DNA from: an uncultured Metabacillus sp.
Lineage (GTDB): Bacteria > Bacillota > Bacilli > Bacillales > Bacillaceae
Assembly (NCBI RefSeq): GCF_947503125.1
Contig: NZ_CANNCR010000002.1
Coordinates: 232,327-296,326, forward strand
Reading direction: 5' to 3'
Length of the DNA stretch: 64,000 nucleotides
The notes beneath the pieces are model-generated. The model worked only from the letters and a program-made list of their open reading frames with translations, searched no databases and had not been told where the DNA came from. Position 1 is the first letter of the stretch. Each line of letters starts with the position of its first letter. Shown one piece after another: positions 8,475 through 17,933 of the stretch. The position numbers and the translations under genes were made by a program.

Positions 8475-9710
8475 ATGAAAAAACGAGTCGTTGTTACCGG
8501 CATCGGAGCTGTTACGCCTGTTGGCAATGATGCATTTTCTTCTTGGGATCAGATAAAAAATGGGATATCCGGTATTGCGCCATTAACCCGAATTGATACT
8601 GAAAAATTCAATGTTAAAGTAGCTGGTGAAGTGAAAAACTTTGTTCCAGAGGAATTTATTGATCATAAGGAAGCTAGAAGGATGGGAAGATATATTCATC
8701 TTGCTGTTGCAGCAAGTAAGATGGCGATTTCTGATGCTGGTGTTCGTATTGGAGAGGATGTCGATCCTGAGCGAATAGGAGTATGGATTGGATCAGGTAT
8801 TGGCGGACTTGATGAGTTTGAAGAACAGCATAAGAGGTATTTAGCAAAGGGTCCTAAGCGGGTAAGTCCGTTTATTATTCCAATGTTTATACCGGATATG
8901 GCCGCAGGGAGAGTTTCAATTGAACTTGGAGCAAAAGGAATTAATAACTGTTCAGTCACTGCTTGTGCTTCTGGGGCAAATTCTATAGGAGATGCCTTTC
9001 GTGTCATACAAAATGGCCATGTAGATATGATGGTTACAGGTGGAACAGAGGCAGCTATTACAGAAATGACAGTCGCAGGTTTTACAAACATGACAGCTTT
9101 GTCTACAAATCCAGACCCGGGTACAGCTAGCCGTCCTTTTGATAAAAATCGTGATGGATTTGTCATTGCTGAGGGTTCAGGTATTTTAGTATTAGAAGAG
9201 CTTGAGCATGCGTTAGCACGTGGTGCAAAAATTTATGGTGAAATTGTTGGATATGGAGCAACTGGTGATGCTTATCATATCACAACACCTGCACCTGAGG
9301 GAGAAGGCGGTCAACGTGCAATAAAACTTGCATTAAATGATGCAAATCTTAGACCAGAGAATGTGGATTATATTAATGCTCATGGAACAAGCACGTATTA
9401 TAATGATCTTTATGAAACACAGGCGGTTAAAGAGGTTTTCGGGAAGCATGCATATGAACTCGCGATTAGCTCAACCAAATCGATGACAGGGCATTTACTA
9501 GGAGCTGCGGGTGCCATTGAAGCGATTTTCTCAATTATGGCAATTCAGGACGGAATCATCCCTCCAACCATTAACTATGAAACTCCAGATGACGAGCTAG
9601 ATTTGAATTATGTACCAAATCTAGCGAAAAGAGCGGAAGTAAATGTAGTCTTATCCAACTCTTTTGGGTTTGGCGGTCATAATGCAACATTAGTCTTCAA
9701 AAAATATTAA
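8475..9710 (+). CDS. fabF: 3-oxoacyl-ACP synthase II (FabF)
   Basis: Elongating condensing enzyme of fatty-acid synthesis, malonyl-ACP plus acyl-ACP to 3-oxoacyl-ACP. The thiolase-fold triad is complete: Cys in [10 protein letters not shown], His in [11 protein letters not shown] and His in [13 protein letters not shown]. The C-terminal GFGGHN glycine loop is also present. Length 411 is normal, and AAGGGGAG precedes the ATG. No fabH, acpP or other fab gene adjoins it, unlike the fabHA-fabF pair of B. subtilis, so it could be a second, specialised KAS II. Confidence 0.93.
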   Translation: MKKRVVVTGIGAVTPVGNDAFSSWDQIKNGISGIAPLTRIDTEKFNVKVAGEVKNFVPEEFIDHKEARRMGRYIHLAVAASKMAISDAGVRIGEDVDPERIGVWIGSGIGGLDEFEEQHKRYLAKGPKRVSPFIIPMFIPDMAAGRVSIELGAKGINNCSVTACASGANSIGDAFRVIQNGHVDMMVTGGTEAAITEMTVAGFTNMTALSTNPDPGTASRPFDKNRDGFVIAEGSGILVLEELEHALARGAKIYGEIVGYGATGDAYHITTPAPEGEGGQRAIKLALNDANLRPENVDYINAHGTSTYYNDLYETQAVKEVFGKHAYELAISSTKSMTGHLLGAAGAIEAIFSIMAIQDGIIPPTINYETPDDELDLNYVPNLAKRAEVNVVLSNSFGFGGHNATLVFKKY

Positions 9711-9724
9711 AAAATGAATGAAAG

Positions 9725-9763
9725 AAAAGGGCTATCTCAAAGTGTTGAGACAGTCCTTTTTTA
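9725..9763 (+). terminator. Terminator after fabF
   Basis: AAAAGGGCTATCTCAA pairs with TTGAGACAGTCCTTTT across a 4-nt loop, with a T-run. Confidence 0.8.
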
Positions 9764-9867
9764 GCAGGGTCTTGAATAAAATCTGACAAACGAATGAAAA
9801 AATAGGCATTCACCCTTGTGAGATAATCTACATATGTTAGGAGAAAAGGCGGGAAAGGGTGATACAA

Positions 9868-10965
9868 ATGAGTGCAAAAGTTCGCCATTATTATGCTGGC
9901 GGGAATACAGCGAAGGGGTTTTATAGTCTTTATGATTCGGTATTAGAGGATGTAGAACGATTGTATATATTAAAAGGGGGTCCTGGTACGGGGAAATCCT
10001 CGCTCATGAAAAGAATTGGCGAGTACATGGAAGGGAAAGGGTTTGATATTGAATACCTGCATTGTGCATCGGATAATCATTCAATTGATGGGGTCCTGCT
10101 ACCGGCATATAAGGTTGGAATAGTCGATGGCACTGCACCACATATTATTGAACCGAAAGCACCTGGTGTCATTGAAGAGTATGTAAATTTGGGGGTTGCT
10201 TGGGACTCGCAAAAGCTTTCACTTAATAAAGAAGCGATTCTTCAATTGAACGAAGAGATTTCAAGTAAGTTTTCTATGGCTTATAAAACATTTGCTGAAG
10301 CGTTGCGTGCACATGATGATATTGAAGAAATTTATATATCTAATATGGATTTTGCCGAAGCAAATAAGCTTTCACAAGAATTAATTTCTCTTTTTTATGG
10401 TGATGACCAACTAGAAAAAAAACCAAGCATTAAGCATCGATTTTTAGGTGCTGCAACTCCATTAGGAGCAGTTGATTTTATTCAAAATTTAACGGAAGAT
10501 ATTGAAAAACGTTACTTTGTTAAAGGGAGAGCAGGGTCTGGTAAATCAACTATGCTTAAGAAAATTGTTGCCGCGGGTGAAGAAAAAGGCTTTGATGTCG
10601 AAGTCTATCATTGCGGCTTTGATCCTAATAGTCTTGATATGGTCATTTTGAGGGAAAAAAGTATTGCCATCTTTGACAGTACAGCCCCGCATGAGTATTT
10701 TCCAGATCGAGAATCAGATGAAATCATCGATATGTACGAAAGATGCATGACACCAGGGACAGACGAAAAATATGCAGAAGACATTGCAAGAACAACAAAA
10801 GCATATAAAGATAAAATGAAGGAAGCTATTTCCTACTTGGCAGAAGCAAAAGAGCTTCGAGATAAGCTAGAGGATTATTATATTGAAGCTATGGATTTTG
10901 CCAAGGTAGAAGAGATTCAACAAGGCATCTTAAAGGAGATTAATGCGTTTATTGACCAGAAATAA
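9868..10965 (+). CDS. Tandem P-loop ATPase, PRK06851-like
   Basis: Two homologous halves each carry a Walker A: GGPGTGKSS near residue 38 and GRAGSGKST near residue 215. Each is followed by a YHC-type strand and a conserved D-S/G-T-A-P-H motif (DGTAPH, DSTAPHEYFP). This duplicated-NTPase layout matches the uncharacterised PRK06851 family of spore-forming Firmicutes. It is soluble. ATG 9868 follows GGAAAGGG; an in-frame GTG at 9859 overlaps that RBS. No substrate can be assigned. Confidence 0.75.
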   Translation: MSAKVRHYYAGGNTAKGFYSLYDSVLEDVERLYILKGGPGTGKSSLMKRIGEYMEGKGFDIEYLHCASDNHSIDGVLLPAYKVGIVDGTAPHIIEPKAPGVIEEYVNLGVAWDSQKLSLNKEAILQLNEEISSKFSMAYKTFAEALRAHDDIEEIYISNMDFAEANKLSQELISLFYGDDQLEKKPSIKHRFLGAATPLGAVDFIQNLTEDIEKRYFVKGRAGSGKSTMLKKIVAAGEEKGFDVEVYHCGFDPNSLDMVILREKSIAIFDSTAPHEYFPDRESDEIIDMYERCMTPGTDEKYAEDIARTTKAYKDKMKEAISYLAEAKELRDKLEDYYIEAMDFAKVEEIQQGILKEINAFIDQK

Positions 10966-10972
10966 TATAGTT

Positions 10973-10999
10973 GAGGCGGTCAGATCATTTGACCGCCTT
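10973..10999. terminator. Bidirectional terminator
   Basis: A perfect GGCGGTCA/TGACCGCC stem between convergent genes, with T residues on the plus side. Confidence 0.8.
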
Positions 11000-11004
11000 T
11001 CATA

Positions 11005-11688
11005 CTAATACTCAAAAACAGTCGATACATTAGCCTCTATTTCAATTTCTCTCCTTTGTATAGGAGGAGGTGCTTGAAAGGATGCTTCTGCTGCAATAGA
11101 TAAACTTAATTCCTTTGGTTTAATAACAGAAGGAGCTTCCGTTATTTTTACTGGAGGCTGTTGGATTGTAACACCAATTTGTTCTCCAAGCTTTACTGCT
11201 TTATCAGTGGCATTTTTCATTGCAAGCTGTAACGCTTTTTGGTAGTATGACTGTTCATTCGTGACTTCAAACCGCAAGCTTCCTGCCATATTTGCTCCAG
11301 CGGAAACGGCTGTTTTATAAATGACCCCAGCTTTTTGAAGATCACGAACAGTTAGTTCGAAAACATGCTGAATTTGGTAGCCTCTTAAGATTGATTTACC
11401 TTCGACAAAGTCATAGACTGGGTGGATGGTATATGATAATGTTTGAATATCATCATCAGTCATGCCAATTTTCTTAAGTGCCTCAATCACTTGTTGGGAT
11501 CGTTTGGAATTTTCATTTTGTGCAGCCTCAACATCTTTATTTTCCGTCATTACCCCGATATGAATGATTGCTTTATCAGGCATAACCGTTAAACGTCCAG
11601 TACCCTCAACTATCATTTTACCTTGTGCCTGTCTAACAGATCTTACTGATGAACGATGAAATATATATGGTGTTTGAAAATAGTTCAT
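11005..11688 (-). CDS. SIMPL (DUF541) domain protein
   Basis: 227 residues of the SIMPL/BP26-like family: GKMIVEGTGRLTVMPDKA at the N-terminal part, a central TVRDLQKAGVIYKTAVSAGAN and a C-terminal EIEIEANVSTVFEY strand. Gram-negative members are periplasmic and linked to oxidative stress; this one has no clear signal peptide, so a cytoplasmic location is likely. GAGAGGATG upstream gives an acceptable RBS. Function in Bacillus is unknown. Confidence 0.8.
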   Translation of the reverse strand: MNYFQTPYIFHRSSVRSVRQAQGKMIVEGTGRLTVMPDKAIIHIGVMTENKDVEAAQNENSKRSQQVIEALKKIGMTDDDIQTLSYTIHPVYDFVEGKSILRGYQIQHVFELTVRDLQKAGVIYKTAVSAGANMAGSLRFEVTNEQSYYQKALQLAMKNATDKAVKLGEQIGVTIQQPPVKITEAPSVIKPKELSLSIAAEASFQAPPPIQRREIEIEANVSTVFEY

Positions 11689-11852
11689 GAAAATGACATC
11701 CTCTCTTTTTAATTTCCGAATTCCTATTTGAAAAGGATAAATGATCTATATAAACGTATGCTGCTAGACAATTTATGAATACAAGATTTCGAAGTGGAAA
11801 AACTAAATAAGGTATTTTTTGAAGCAGAATGTCTAGAAAGGATTGATTTTCC

Positions 11853-12122
11853 ATGGATAAAATCGAAATAGGAGAAGTTTTTACAATTACAGATGAAAAC
11901 GATCGGGAAAACGAAGTCGAAGTTTTAGCAGCGATAAATGTAGAAGGTACTGATTATGTTGCTGTTGGGTTTGTTGAGGATTTACAAGAAGAATCAGAAG
12001 AAGATATTGATGTCTTTTTTTTGATGGTAGATGAGGAAGGGGATTTCTCGTCTATTGAAAGTGATGAGGATTTTGCGAAGGTTTCAGCTGCATTTGAAGA
12101 ATTGATGGATGAAGAGGAATAG
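11853..12122 (+). CDS. DUF1292 family protein
   Basis: 89 residues, strongly acidic. The pattern FTITDENDRENEVEVLAA...VGF followed by an acidic tail with DEEGDF is that of the YrzB-like DUF1292 family, small cytoplasmic proteins of unknown function. GAAAGGATTG supplies the RBS. It stands alone between divergent and convergent neighbours. Confidence 0.85.
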   Translation: MDKIEIGEVFTITDENDRENEVEVLAAINVEGTDYVAVGFVEDLQEESEEDIDVFFLMVDEEGDFSSIESDEDFAKVSAAFEELMDEEE

Positions 12123-12140
12123 AGAGGGAATTCCCTCTCT
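12121..12140. terminator. Palindromic terminator between convergent genes
   Basis: A perfect palindrome of arms AGAGAGGGAA and TTCCCTCTCT starts within the DUF1292 stop codon. The T-tract is weak on either side. Confidence 0.5.
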
Positions 12141-12153
12141 AGTTATTGTATTT

Positions 12154-12777
12154 CTAAGATATTCGGAATAAGACATGGTCATTAAGTGATACTAGAGGTT
12201 TCAGATCTTTAAGCAATCCTTCGCTTTTTCCATTGTAAGCAAGATGGATGAGCCATTTAGTGAAAGGAGCAACATTCATTGATTCGGTCTCCTCTATACT
12301 GTAAAAACCTGCTTCATCTGCTTCCACCCCATCTGGAATAGGTGTTCCATCAAGATAATCCATAGCAAAAGCGATATAAAGGTTATGTACACTTCGCGGA
12401 AGGTCACGAATAGCCACAATACTTCTTATCTTAGCTTTAATTCCCGCCTCTTCTTCAACTTCCCGTACAATTGTATCCTCAATTGATTCTAATTGCTCAA
12501 TATAACCACCAGGGTTCGTCCAATAGCCTTTTCCAGGATTTTGTGCTCTTTTAACCAGTAGAAATTTATCGTCTTTTATTACTAAAGCTCCGACGCCAAT
12601 ACTATAATCTCCCCAAAAGATAAAATCACAGTTCGGGCAGGCCTTTCTAATTGTTCCATCAATGTCCCGATTCTCCAATGCAATTCCACATTTTAAACAG
12701 AAATTTGCTGACAAATCTAACATCCTCTCTATATCAAAAAAATAAATGTAGTAGTCAAATTCGACATCCTGAATCAT
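12154..12777 (-). CDS. Nudix hydrolase with N-terminal zinc ribbon
   Basis: An N-terminal zinc ribbon (CLKCG...CPNC) precedes a Nudix domain. The Nudix box is complete: GG-x5-E-x7-REVEEEAGI. The class hydrolyses nucleoside diphosphates linked to another moiety; the ribbon arrangement recalls NADH pyrophosphatase NudC, but the protein is shorter, so the substrate is open. The start is uncertain: ATG 12777 has AGGAG almost touching it, while ATG 12723 or TTG 12714 near GAGAGG would begin just before the zinc ribbon. Confidence 0.85.
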   Translation of the reverse strand: MIQDVEFDYYIYFFDIERMLDLSANFCLKCGIALENRDIDGTIRKACPNCDFIFWGDYSIGVGALVIKDDKFLLVKRAQNPGKGYWTNPGGYIEQLESIEDTIVREVEEEAGIKAKIRSIVAIRDLPRSVHNLYIAFAMDYLDGTPIPDGVEADEAGFYSIEETESMNVAPFTKWLIHLAYNGKSEGLLKDLKPLVSLNDHVLFRIS

Positions 12778-12888
12778 TCTCCTTTTCCTAATTCATTTTA
12801 AATTGAAAAAAGCTTATTTATCCTAGTCTTTTGTCATCTGCTGAAAAAAATGGTAAATTTAAAAGAGATTTAAGTAGAAAAAGGAAGA

Positions 12889-14046
12889 ATGATGATGAAA
12901 AAGCGATTATTTTGTTGGATGCTAGCGCCTCTTCTTATTATCGTTTCGATTTATACTTTTGTTCAATACAAATCGATTCAAAATGAGAATGCTGATTCAA
13001 AAAAGAAACAGTTTATCGAAGAAATGGAACGGCCAGCTAAGCTGTCAGAAACGCCAATTGCAGCCTCTACAGTAACTCTTTCTGCTATTGGAGATGTGCT
13101 TATTCATGATCGGGTATACAATCCTCAACATCTAGGAAATGACAAGTATGATTTTATGCCATTGCTTGCACCTGTTAAATCCTCTATCGGAACAGCAGAT
13201 ATAACGGTTGCGAATCAAGAGTCAATGATTGGCGGAGCAGGAATTGGCCTTTCGACATATCCTTCGTTCAACAGTCCGCATGAGGTGGGGAATGCATTAA
13301 AAGAAAGCGGTGTAGATATTGTTACGATGGCGAATAACCATACTTTAGATCGAGGTGAAAAGGCCATTCAGAATGCGATTGCCCATTGGAATAAGATCGG
13401 AATGCTTTATACTGGTTCATTTGTTTCTGCTAAGGATCAAACGAACATTCGAACAATCGAGAAGAATGGGATTATGTTCTCTTTTTTAGCGTATACATAT
13501 GGGACAAATGGGATTCCTGTACCAGAGGGCAAGCCATATCTTGTTAACTTAATAGATGCGGAGAAAATAGAAAAAGAGATTGCCCTTGCTAAAAAGGTAT
13601 CTGATGTTGTAGTGGTCAGTCTTCATTTTGGAAAGGAATATGAAAGGCTGCCAAATAATGAGCAAAAGAATATAGCTCGTCAAACCGCAAATGCTGGTGC
13701 TGATATTATCATCGGTCATCATCCACATGTACTGCAGCCGATGGAATGGATCACAAGAGAAGATGGCAAACGGACCTTTGTCGCTTATTCACTTGGCAAT
13801 TTCTTAACAGGTCAAACAGGAGATTATAAAGACCTTGGCGGAATCATGCAAATTAAGGTCGAAAAGGTGGATGTGGATGGAAAAATGTCAATAACATTAA
13901 AGGATCCTGCATTCTTTCCAACTTTTGTAAACGAAAAATATGTAGTTTCACCTCTGAATCAAATAAAAAGCAAAAAAGCTGATTATGAAAAAATCAAAAA
14001 GCATATGTCACAATGGATGCCAGAGCTGACATTTTCACTGAAATAA
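12889..14046 (+). CDS. CapA-family protein (poly-gamma-glutamate capsule type metallophosphatase fold)
   Basis: An N-terminal signal anchor (residues about 5-25, LLIIVSIYTF) is followed by a PGA_cap domain outside the membrane. Conserved pieces are GDVLIHD, NQESMIGG, NNHTLDRG, GHHPHVLQPME and YSLGNFL. The family includes B. subtilis PgsA/CapA and many uncharacterised relatives. No capB or capC adjoins it, so a capsule role is not supported here. Three consecutive ATGs follow AAGGAAGA, so the exact start is ambiguous by up to six bases. Confidence 0.85.
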   Translation: MMMKKRLFCWMLAPLLIIVSIYTFVQYKSIQNENADSKKKQFIEEMERPAKLSETPIAASTVTLSAIGDVLIHDRVYNPQHLGNDKYDFMPLLAPVKSSIGTADITVANQESMIGGAGIGLSTYPSFNSPHEVGNALKESGVDIVTMANNHTLDRGEKAIQNAIAHWNKIGMLYTGSFVSAKDQTNIRTIEKNGIMFSFLAYTYGTNGIPVPEGKPYLVNLIDAEKIEKEIALAKKVSDVVVVSLHFGKEYERLPNNEQKNIARQTANAGADIIIGHHPHVLQPMEWITREDGKRTFVAYSLGNFLTGQTGDYKDLGGIMQIKVEKVDVDGKMSITLKDPAFFPTFVNEKYVVSPLNQIKSKKADYEKIKKHMSQWMPELTFSLK

Positions 14047-14059
14047 GCAAAGCAATTTA

Positions 14060-14119
14060 AGTTGGTTTTCCTCCATACCTTTCATTAGATTAAAAATAAA
14101 GAAAAGGGGAGAACCAACT
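14060..14119. other. Inverted repeat in the capA-lacI gap
   Basis: AGTTGGTT and AACCAACT form an 8-bp perfect inverted repeat, extended imperfectly by TTCC/GGGGA, around a ~44-nt loop. No T-run follows, so it could be a weak terminator or a relic. The rest of the gap up to the lacI start (14120-14367) is AT-rich and shows no further gene. Confidence 0.35.
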
Positions 14120-14367
14120 CTAATAAATTTATATAGTAAAGCGAAAAATAAATTGACAATAATCTTGTTATGTAAACTATAAATACATTCTATGTAATAT
14201 AATAACAAATTACCTCAACAGTAGTATATTTCACAATCACACTATGATGAACGCACCTCAATAATCAAAAAATTCTAAAAATAGATTGACTTCGTCTTTT
14301 CTCATATGATATAAATCAAATAGCTAGTAAATTATACAGAAGATACCAAGGATATGTGGTGATAAAC

Positions 14368-15402
14368 ATGAAAATTACGGCTAAAACAATTGCTGAGCAG
14401 CTAGGGTTATCCATTGCCACTGTCGATCGGGCACTAAACAATAGGGGAAAGGTTAGTCCTAAAACATTGAAAAAAGTGTTGGAGAAAGCAGAGGAATTAA
14501 ACTATAAACCGAATATGTCAGCAAGCTTGCTTTCTCGAAAGAAAAACATTCTTATTGCGATTGTTTTTCCCGTTTATCCTGAATACTTTTGGAAGGAAAT
14601 CGAAATAGGAATCATGAAAGCATATAAGGATTTACGTGACTTTGGATTTGAGATTGAGATTATACGAACGAAAAAATTTGATATTCAGGAACAAGTAAAG
14701 GTCGTGCAAGACATTATTCATTCTGGGAAGTACAATGGACTTGTTCTTTCAGCAAATGATGCAGCCCCATTAATGCAAGTTATAAATACGGGAATTGAAA
14801 AAGGTTTCCCTATCTACACATTCAATAATGACTCTCCTTCAAGCAAAAGATTATCGTATGTTGGTGCAAATTATCAAGATTCAGGCCGTTTAGCTGGTGA
14901 GTTATTGTATCGATTTACACACACCTCAAAGAAATTCGCATTAATCACCGACAAAATAAATACATTTCAAATGCAACAAAAAGTAATAGGGTTTATTGAC
15001 TACATAACACAATGCGATCAAATCGAATCAATTCGGCCGTTAAAGATCAGCAATTCGGATTTATCCAATTCAATCTTGGAATTAAAGAAAGATCTAGAAC
15101 AAGTAGACGGAATTTATGTCGCCACTGGTGCTCTTGCAGAAGTAGCTAAGGAAATAGAAAAAATGAAGCTTTCAAAAAAACCAATCTTAATTGGGCATGA
15201 TATGAATAAAGAAATTCATCATTATCTATTGAATGATATGATTACAGCTACGATCTGCCAGGACCCGGTTTATCAAGGTTCTTTAGCAGTAAGGAAGGCT
15301 TTTGATCATTTAATGCTGGAGGAGCCAATTAAGGTGGTAGAGGATATCGTAAAGCTTGAAATTGTAACAAAGGGGAATGTGAAATATTATATACATGATT
15401 GA
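14368..15402 (+). CDS. LacI-family transcriptional regulator
   Basis: The N-terminal LacI helix-turn-helix (TAKTIAEQLGLSIATVDRAL, then NYKPN hinge) is followed by a periplasmic-binding-protein-like effector domain. The unusual TVDRALNNRGKVS recognition helix is seen in LacI members tied to Gfo/Idh/MocA sugar loci. ATG 14368 is chosen; GTG codons at 14356 and 14359 overlap the GTGGTGAT that may serve as RBS. It probably controls the downstream transporter and oxidoreductase genes in response to their sugar. Confidence 0.9.
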   Translation: MKITAKTIAEQLGLSIATVDRALNNRGKVSPKTLKKVLEKAEELNYKPNMSASLLSRKKNILIAIVFPVYPEYFWKEIEIGIMKAYKDLRDFGFEIEIIRTKKFDIQEQVKVVQDIIHSGKYNGLVLSANDAAPLMQVINTGIEKGFPIYTFNNDSPSSKRLSYVGANYQDSGRLAGELLYRFTHTSKKFALITDKINTFQMQQKVIGFIDYITQCDQIESIRPLKISNSDLSNSILELKKDLEQVDGIYVATGALAEVAKEIEKMKLSKKPILIGHDMNKEIHHYLLNDMITATICQDPVYQGSLAVRKAFDHLMLEEPIKVVEDIVKLEIVTKGNVKYYIHD

Positions 15403-15508
15403 TGATCGTACCTTATTATTGGAAGCGTTTTAGATTGGTTGCTGATCTTTTTAAATGGATAACAAAAGGATTATCCTTTTGTTTATTCAAAAATGAGGTA
15501 CGATAATC
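15401..15508 (+). promoter_or_regulatory. Nested inverted repeats, terminator and cre-like site downstream of lacI
   Basis: Outer arms at 15401-15417 and 15492-15508 pair imperfectly (ATCGTACCT with AGGTACGAT). Inside lies the terminator AACAAAAGGA-TTA-TCCTTTTGTT at 15461-15483 followed by TTATT. TGGAAGCGTTTTAG at 15420-15433 matches 11 of 14 positions of the CcpA cre consensus. The element separates the regulator from the transport operon and could be both terminator and operator region. Confidence 0.5.
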
Positions 15509-15599
15509 AAACATACTTGAAAGGATGTGGTGTTTGGAAAAATTTTTGATGAGATTAATTGATTTATAGATTCACAAACATTAGGAGGATGATTGATGC

Positions 15600-16613
15600 A
15601 TGAATAAGCTAAAAGTGATTCAAATTGGAGTTGGCGGCTTTGGTCAATCCTGGCTGACTATTTTAAAAGAATTCGCCGAAATCGAACTCGTTGCCATAGT
15701 CGATGTTGATACGATAAATATTCAGAATGCTAAAAATGTATTAAACGATAAATCTGTCCAGACATTTCAAAATCATTTAGATGCTTTTGAGCAGGTTCCT
15801 GCAGATATTGCCATTATCATTACACCTCCGCAAACCCATAAACAATTGGCTCTAGATGCATTAGAAGCAGGAATGTATGTGTTCATGGAGAAACCCATTA
15901 CCCACACCTTTGAAGAAGCAATTGAGCTAGCAAATCAAGCAAAACAATATGAGAAATTTATTATGATCAGCCAAAATTATCGTTGGAGACCAGAAATTGA
16001 AGCAATTAAAAATTGCATTCAAGAAGGAACGATAGGCGTTGTCGAATATGGGGAATGGAATTTTAGAAGGGCAACAAAATTTGGCGGCTGGCGTGATCAA
16101 TATAGTGAGATTTTAATAGAGGATATGAGCATTCATCACTTTGATTTATTAAGGCATATTTTAGGGAAGGAGCCATCATCTATTTTTGCGAAAAGCATGA
16201 AGCCTTCTTGGAGTTGGTTCGGCGGGAATGGAGTTGCAAGCGCAATCATTAATTTTGATAATACACTTATCAATTATTTTGGCAGCTGGGTTACTCGTGG
16301 AAAAGAAACTTCTTGGAACGGAGAGGTTCGTCTTGTCGGCAGCAAAGGAATTGTTGAATTAATCGATGATGTGCCAATGATTACACTTGAAGATGGCATA
16401 ACAACAGAGCTGGAGCTGCCAAACATGCGCTATACAGATCGGGAATTTTCCATTTACGAGATGATTCAGGCAATAAAGGAAAATCGAAAACCGATCACAC
16501 ATCTTGAAGATAATCTTAAGAGCTTTGCAATTGTCGGTGGAGCATTACAATCGATTAAAAAAGGGGAAGAAGTGACGATTTTTGAAAGTATAACCACTGA
16601 AGCAACTAAATAA
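15600..16613 (+). CDS. Gfo/Idh/MocA family oxidoreductase
   Basis: An NAD(P)-dependent sugar or cyclitol dehydrogenase. The N-terminal Rossmann motif is IGVGGFGQSW, EKPITHTFEEA is the family EKP motif (Lys catalytic), and SIHHFDLLRHILG holds the conserved active-site His region. 337 residues is normal. TTAGGAGGATG lies upstream of the ATG. It is the first gene of the sugar operon, before the binding protein. The substrate is unknown. Confidence 0.9.
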   Translation: MNKLKVIQIGVGGFGQSWLTILKEFAEIELVAIVDVDTINIQNAKNVLNDKSVQTFQNHLDAFEQVPADIAIIITPPQTHKQLALDALEAGMYVFMEKPITHTFEEAIELANQAKQYEKFIMISQNYRWRPEIEAIKNCIQEGTIGVVEYGEWNFRRATKFGGWRDQYSEILIEDMSIHHFDLLRHILGKEPSSIFAKSMKPSWSWFGGNGVASAIINFDNTLINYFGSWVTRGKETSWNGEVRLVGSKGIVELIDDVPMITLEDGITTELELPNMRYTDREFSIYEMIQAIKENRKPITHLEDNLKSFAIVGGALQSIKKGEEVTIFESITTEATK

Positions 16614-16627
16614 AGGGGGCATTGTTA

Positions 16628-17872
16628 ATGAAGTTGCAATGGAAGCTGTTATGCGGGCTTTTATTATTAATGGTCATTGCACTTGTTGGATGCAGCGATG
16701 GGGCAAGTAATGAAAGCAGAAATGATGGAGTGATAACATTAAAGGTTTGGGATTATTTGAGTCCGGATTCCCCATCGGAAAAAGAACAGTTAGAATTACT
16801 TCGTAAATACGAAGAAAGCCACCCAAATATAAAGTTTGAGCGAACGTACTTTCCATTTGCGGATTTAAAAACAAAGCTTCTACAAGGGATTGCCGGTGGT
16901 GAGCTGCCTGATATCGTGCTCATCGACAATCCTGATCATCAAGCATTCGCAGCAGCAGGGGTATTTGCAGATATTACGAAGGAAGTGGAAGAATGGGGAG
17001 AGGCTGATCAATATTTTGAAGGTCCAAGAGCCTCAACGATGCTTGATGGAAAGTATTACGGCATTCCTAATAACAGTAATGCACTTGCCCTTTTTTACAA
17101 TAAAGATATGTTTAAAGAAGCAGGTATTACAGAACCGCCGAAAACATGGAGTGAATTGGAAGAAGCAGCGAAAAAATTAACGACAAATGACAGGAAAGGT
17201 TTAGCCATTGCGGCCACTAAAAGTGAGGAAGGCACATTTCAATTTCTTCCTTTTTTATGGCAGGCTGGCGCGGATTTAGATTCCTTTGGCAGTCCGGAAG
17301 CAATCTCGGCGATGAAATTTATTCAGAATATGGTGAAGGAAGGTTCGATGTCAGAAAATATTGTGAACTGGAATCAGCAAGATGTACTTGTCCAATTTCA
17401 AACTGGTAAAGCAGCCATGATGGTAAACGGCCCTTGGCAATTACCCACTCTTAGAGAAGAATCGAAAGATTTAAACTGGGATGTTACCCTTATGCCGGAA
17501 GGAAAACAATCTGCTTCAATTCTAGGAGGAGAAAATTGGGCAATTTCTGCTACTACAGAGCATAGACAAGAGGCGTTTGATTTTATCACTTGGTCTCAAC
17601 AGCCTGACATTTTAGGGCCAATGCATGAACTTGGCGGTCGTTTGCCTAATCGAGAAGATGTTGCTGACGATAAGAGATATGAATGGAATAAAGACGAGCA
17701 ATTGCAAGTTTTTGTTCAACAAATTAAAACGTCAAAACCGCGTGCTTACGGAACAAAATATCCTGAAATTTCAACGGCAGTTCAGGAAGCAATACAACGA
17801 TCAATCACTGGTGAGGATGTTGAGAAAATAATGAGAGAATCTGCTGAGAAGATAGAGCCTTTATTACCATAA
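16628..17872 (+). CDS. Sugar ABC transporter substrate-binding lipoprotein
   Basis: Family-1 extracellular solute-binding protein. The signal ends in the lipobox ALVGC (Cys about 22). Typical internal motifs are VWDYLSPDSP, GKYYGIPNNSNALALFYNKD and QTGKAAMMVNGPW. About 414 residues is normal. ATG 16628 follows AAAGGGGGC; an in-frame TTG at 16622 lies inside the spacer. It delivers a carbohydrate to the two permeases encoded next. Confidence 0.92.
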   Translation: MKLQWKLLCGLLLLMVIALVGCSDGASNESRNDGVITLKVWDYLSPDSPSEKEQLELLRKYEESHPNIKFERTYFPFADLKTKLLQGIAGGELPDIVLIDNPDHQAFAAAGVFADITKEVEEWGEADQYFEGPRASTMLDGKYYGIPNNSNALALFYNKDMFKEAGITEPPKTWSELEEAAKKLTTNDRKGLAIAATKSEEGTFQFLPFLWQAGADLDSFGSPEAISAMKFIQNMVKEGSMSENIVNWNQQDVLVQFQTGKAAMMVNGPWQLPTLREESKDLNWDVTLMPEGKQSASILGGENWAISATTEHRQEAFDFITWSQQPDILGPMHELGGRLPNREDVADDKRYEWNKDEQLQVFVQQIKTSKPRAYGTKYPEISTAVQEAIQRSITGEDVEKIMRESAEKIEPLLP

Positions 17873-17897
17873 AGGATTGAATTCTTTTAGAATAATA

Positions 17898-17917
17898 GCT
17901 TCTAAACGGTTAGAAGC
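17898..17917 (+). promoter_or_regulatory. Stem-loop between binding protein and permease genes
   Basis: GCTTCTAA-ACGG-TTAGAAGC is a perfect 8-bp hairpin 16 bases before the permease start and without a T-run. Such stem-loops after binding-protein genes often stabilise the upstream mRNA, giving more binding protein than permease. That role is inferred. Confidence 0.5.
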
Positions 17918-17933
17918 AAAAGGAGGCAATACT

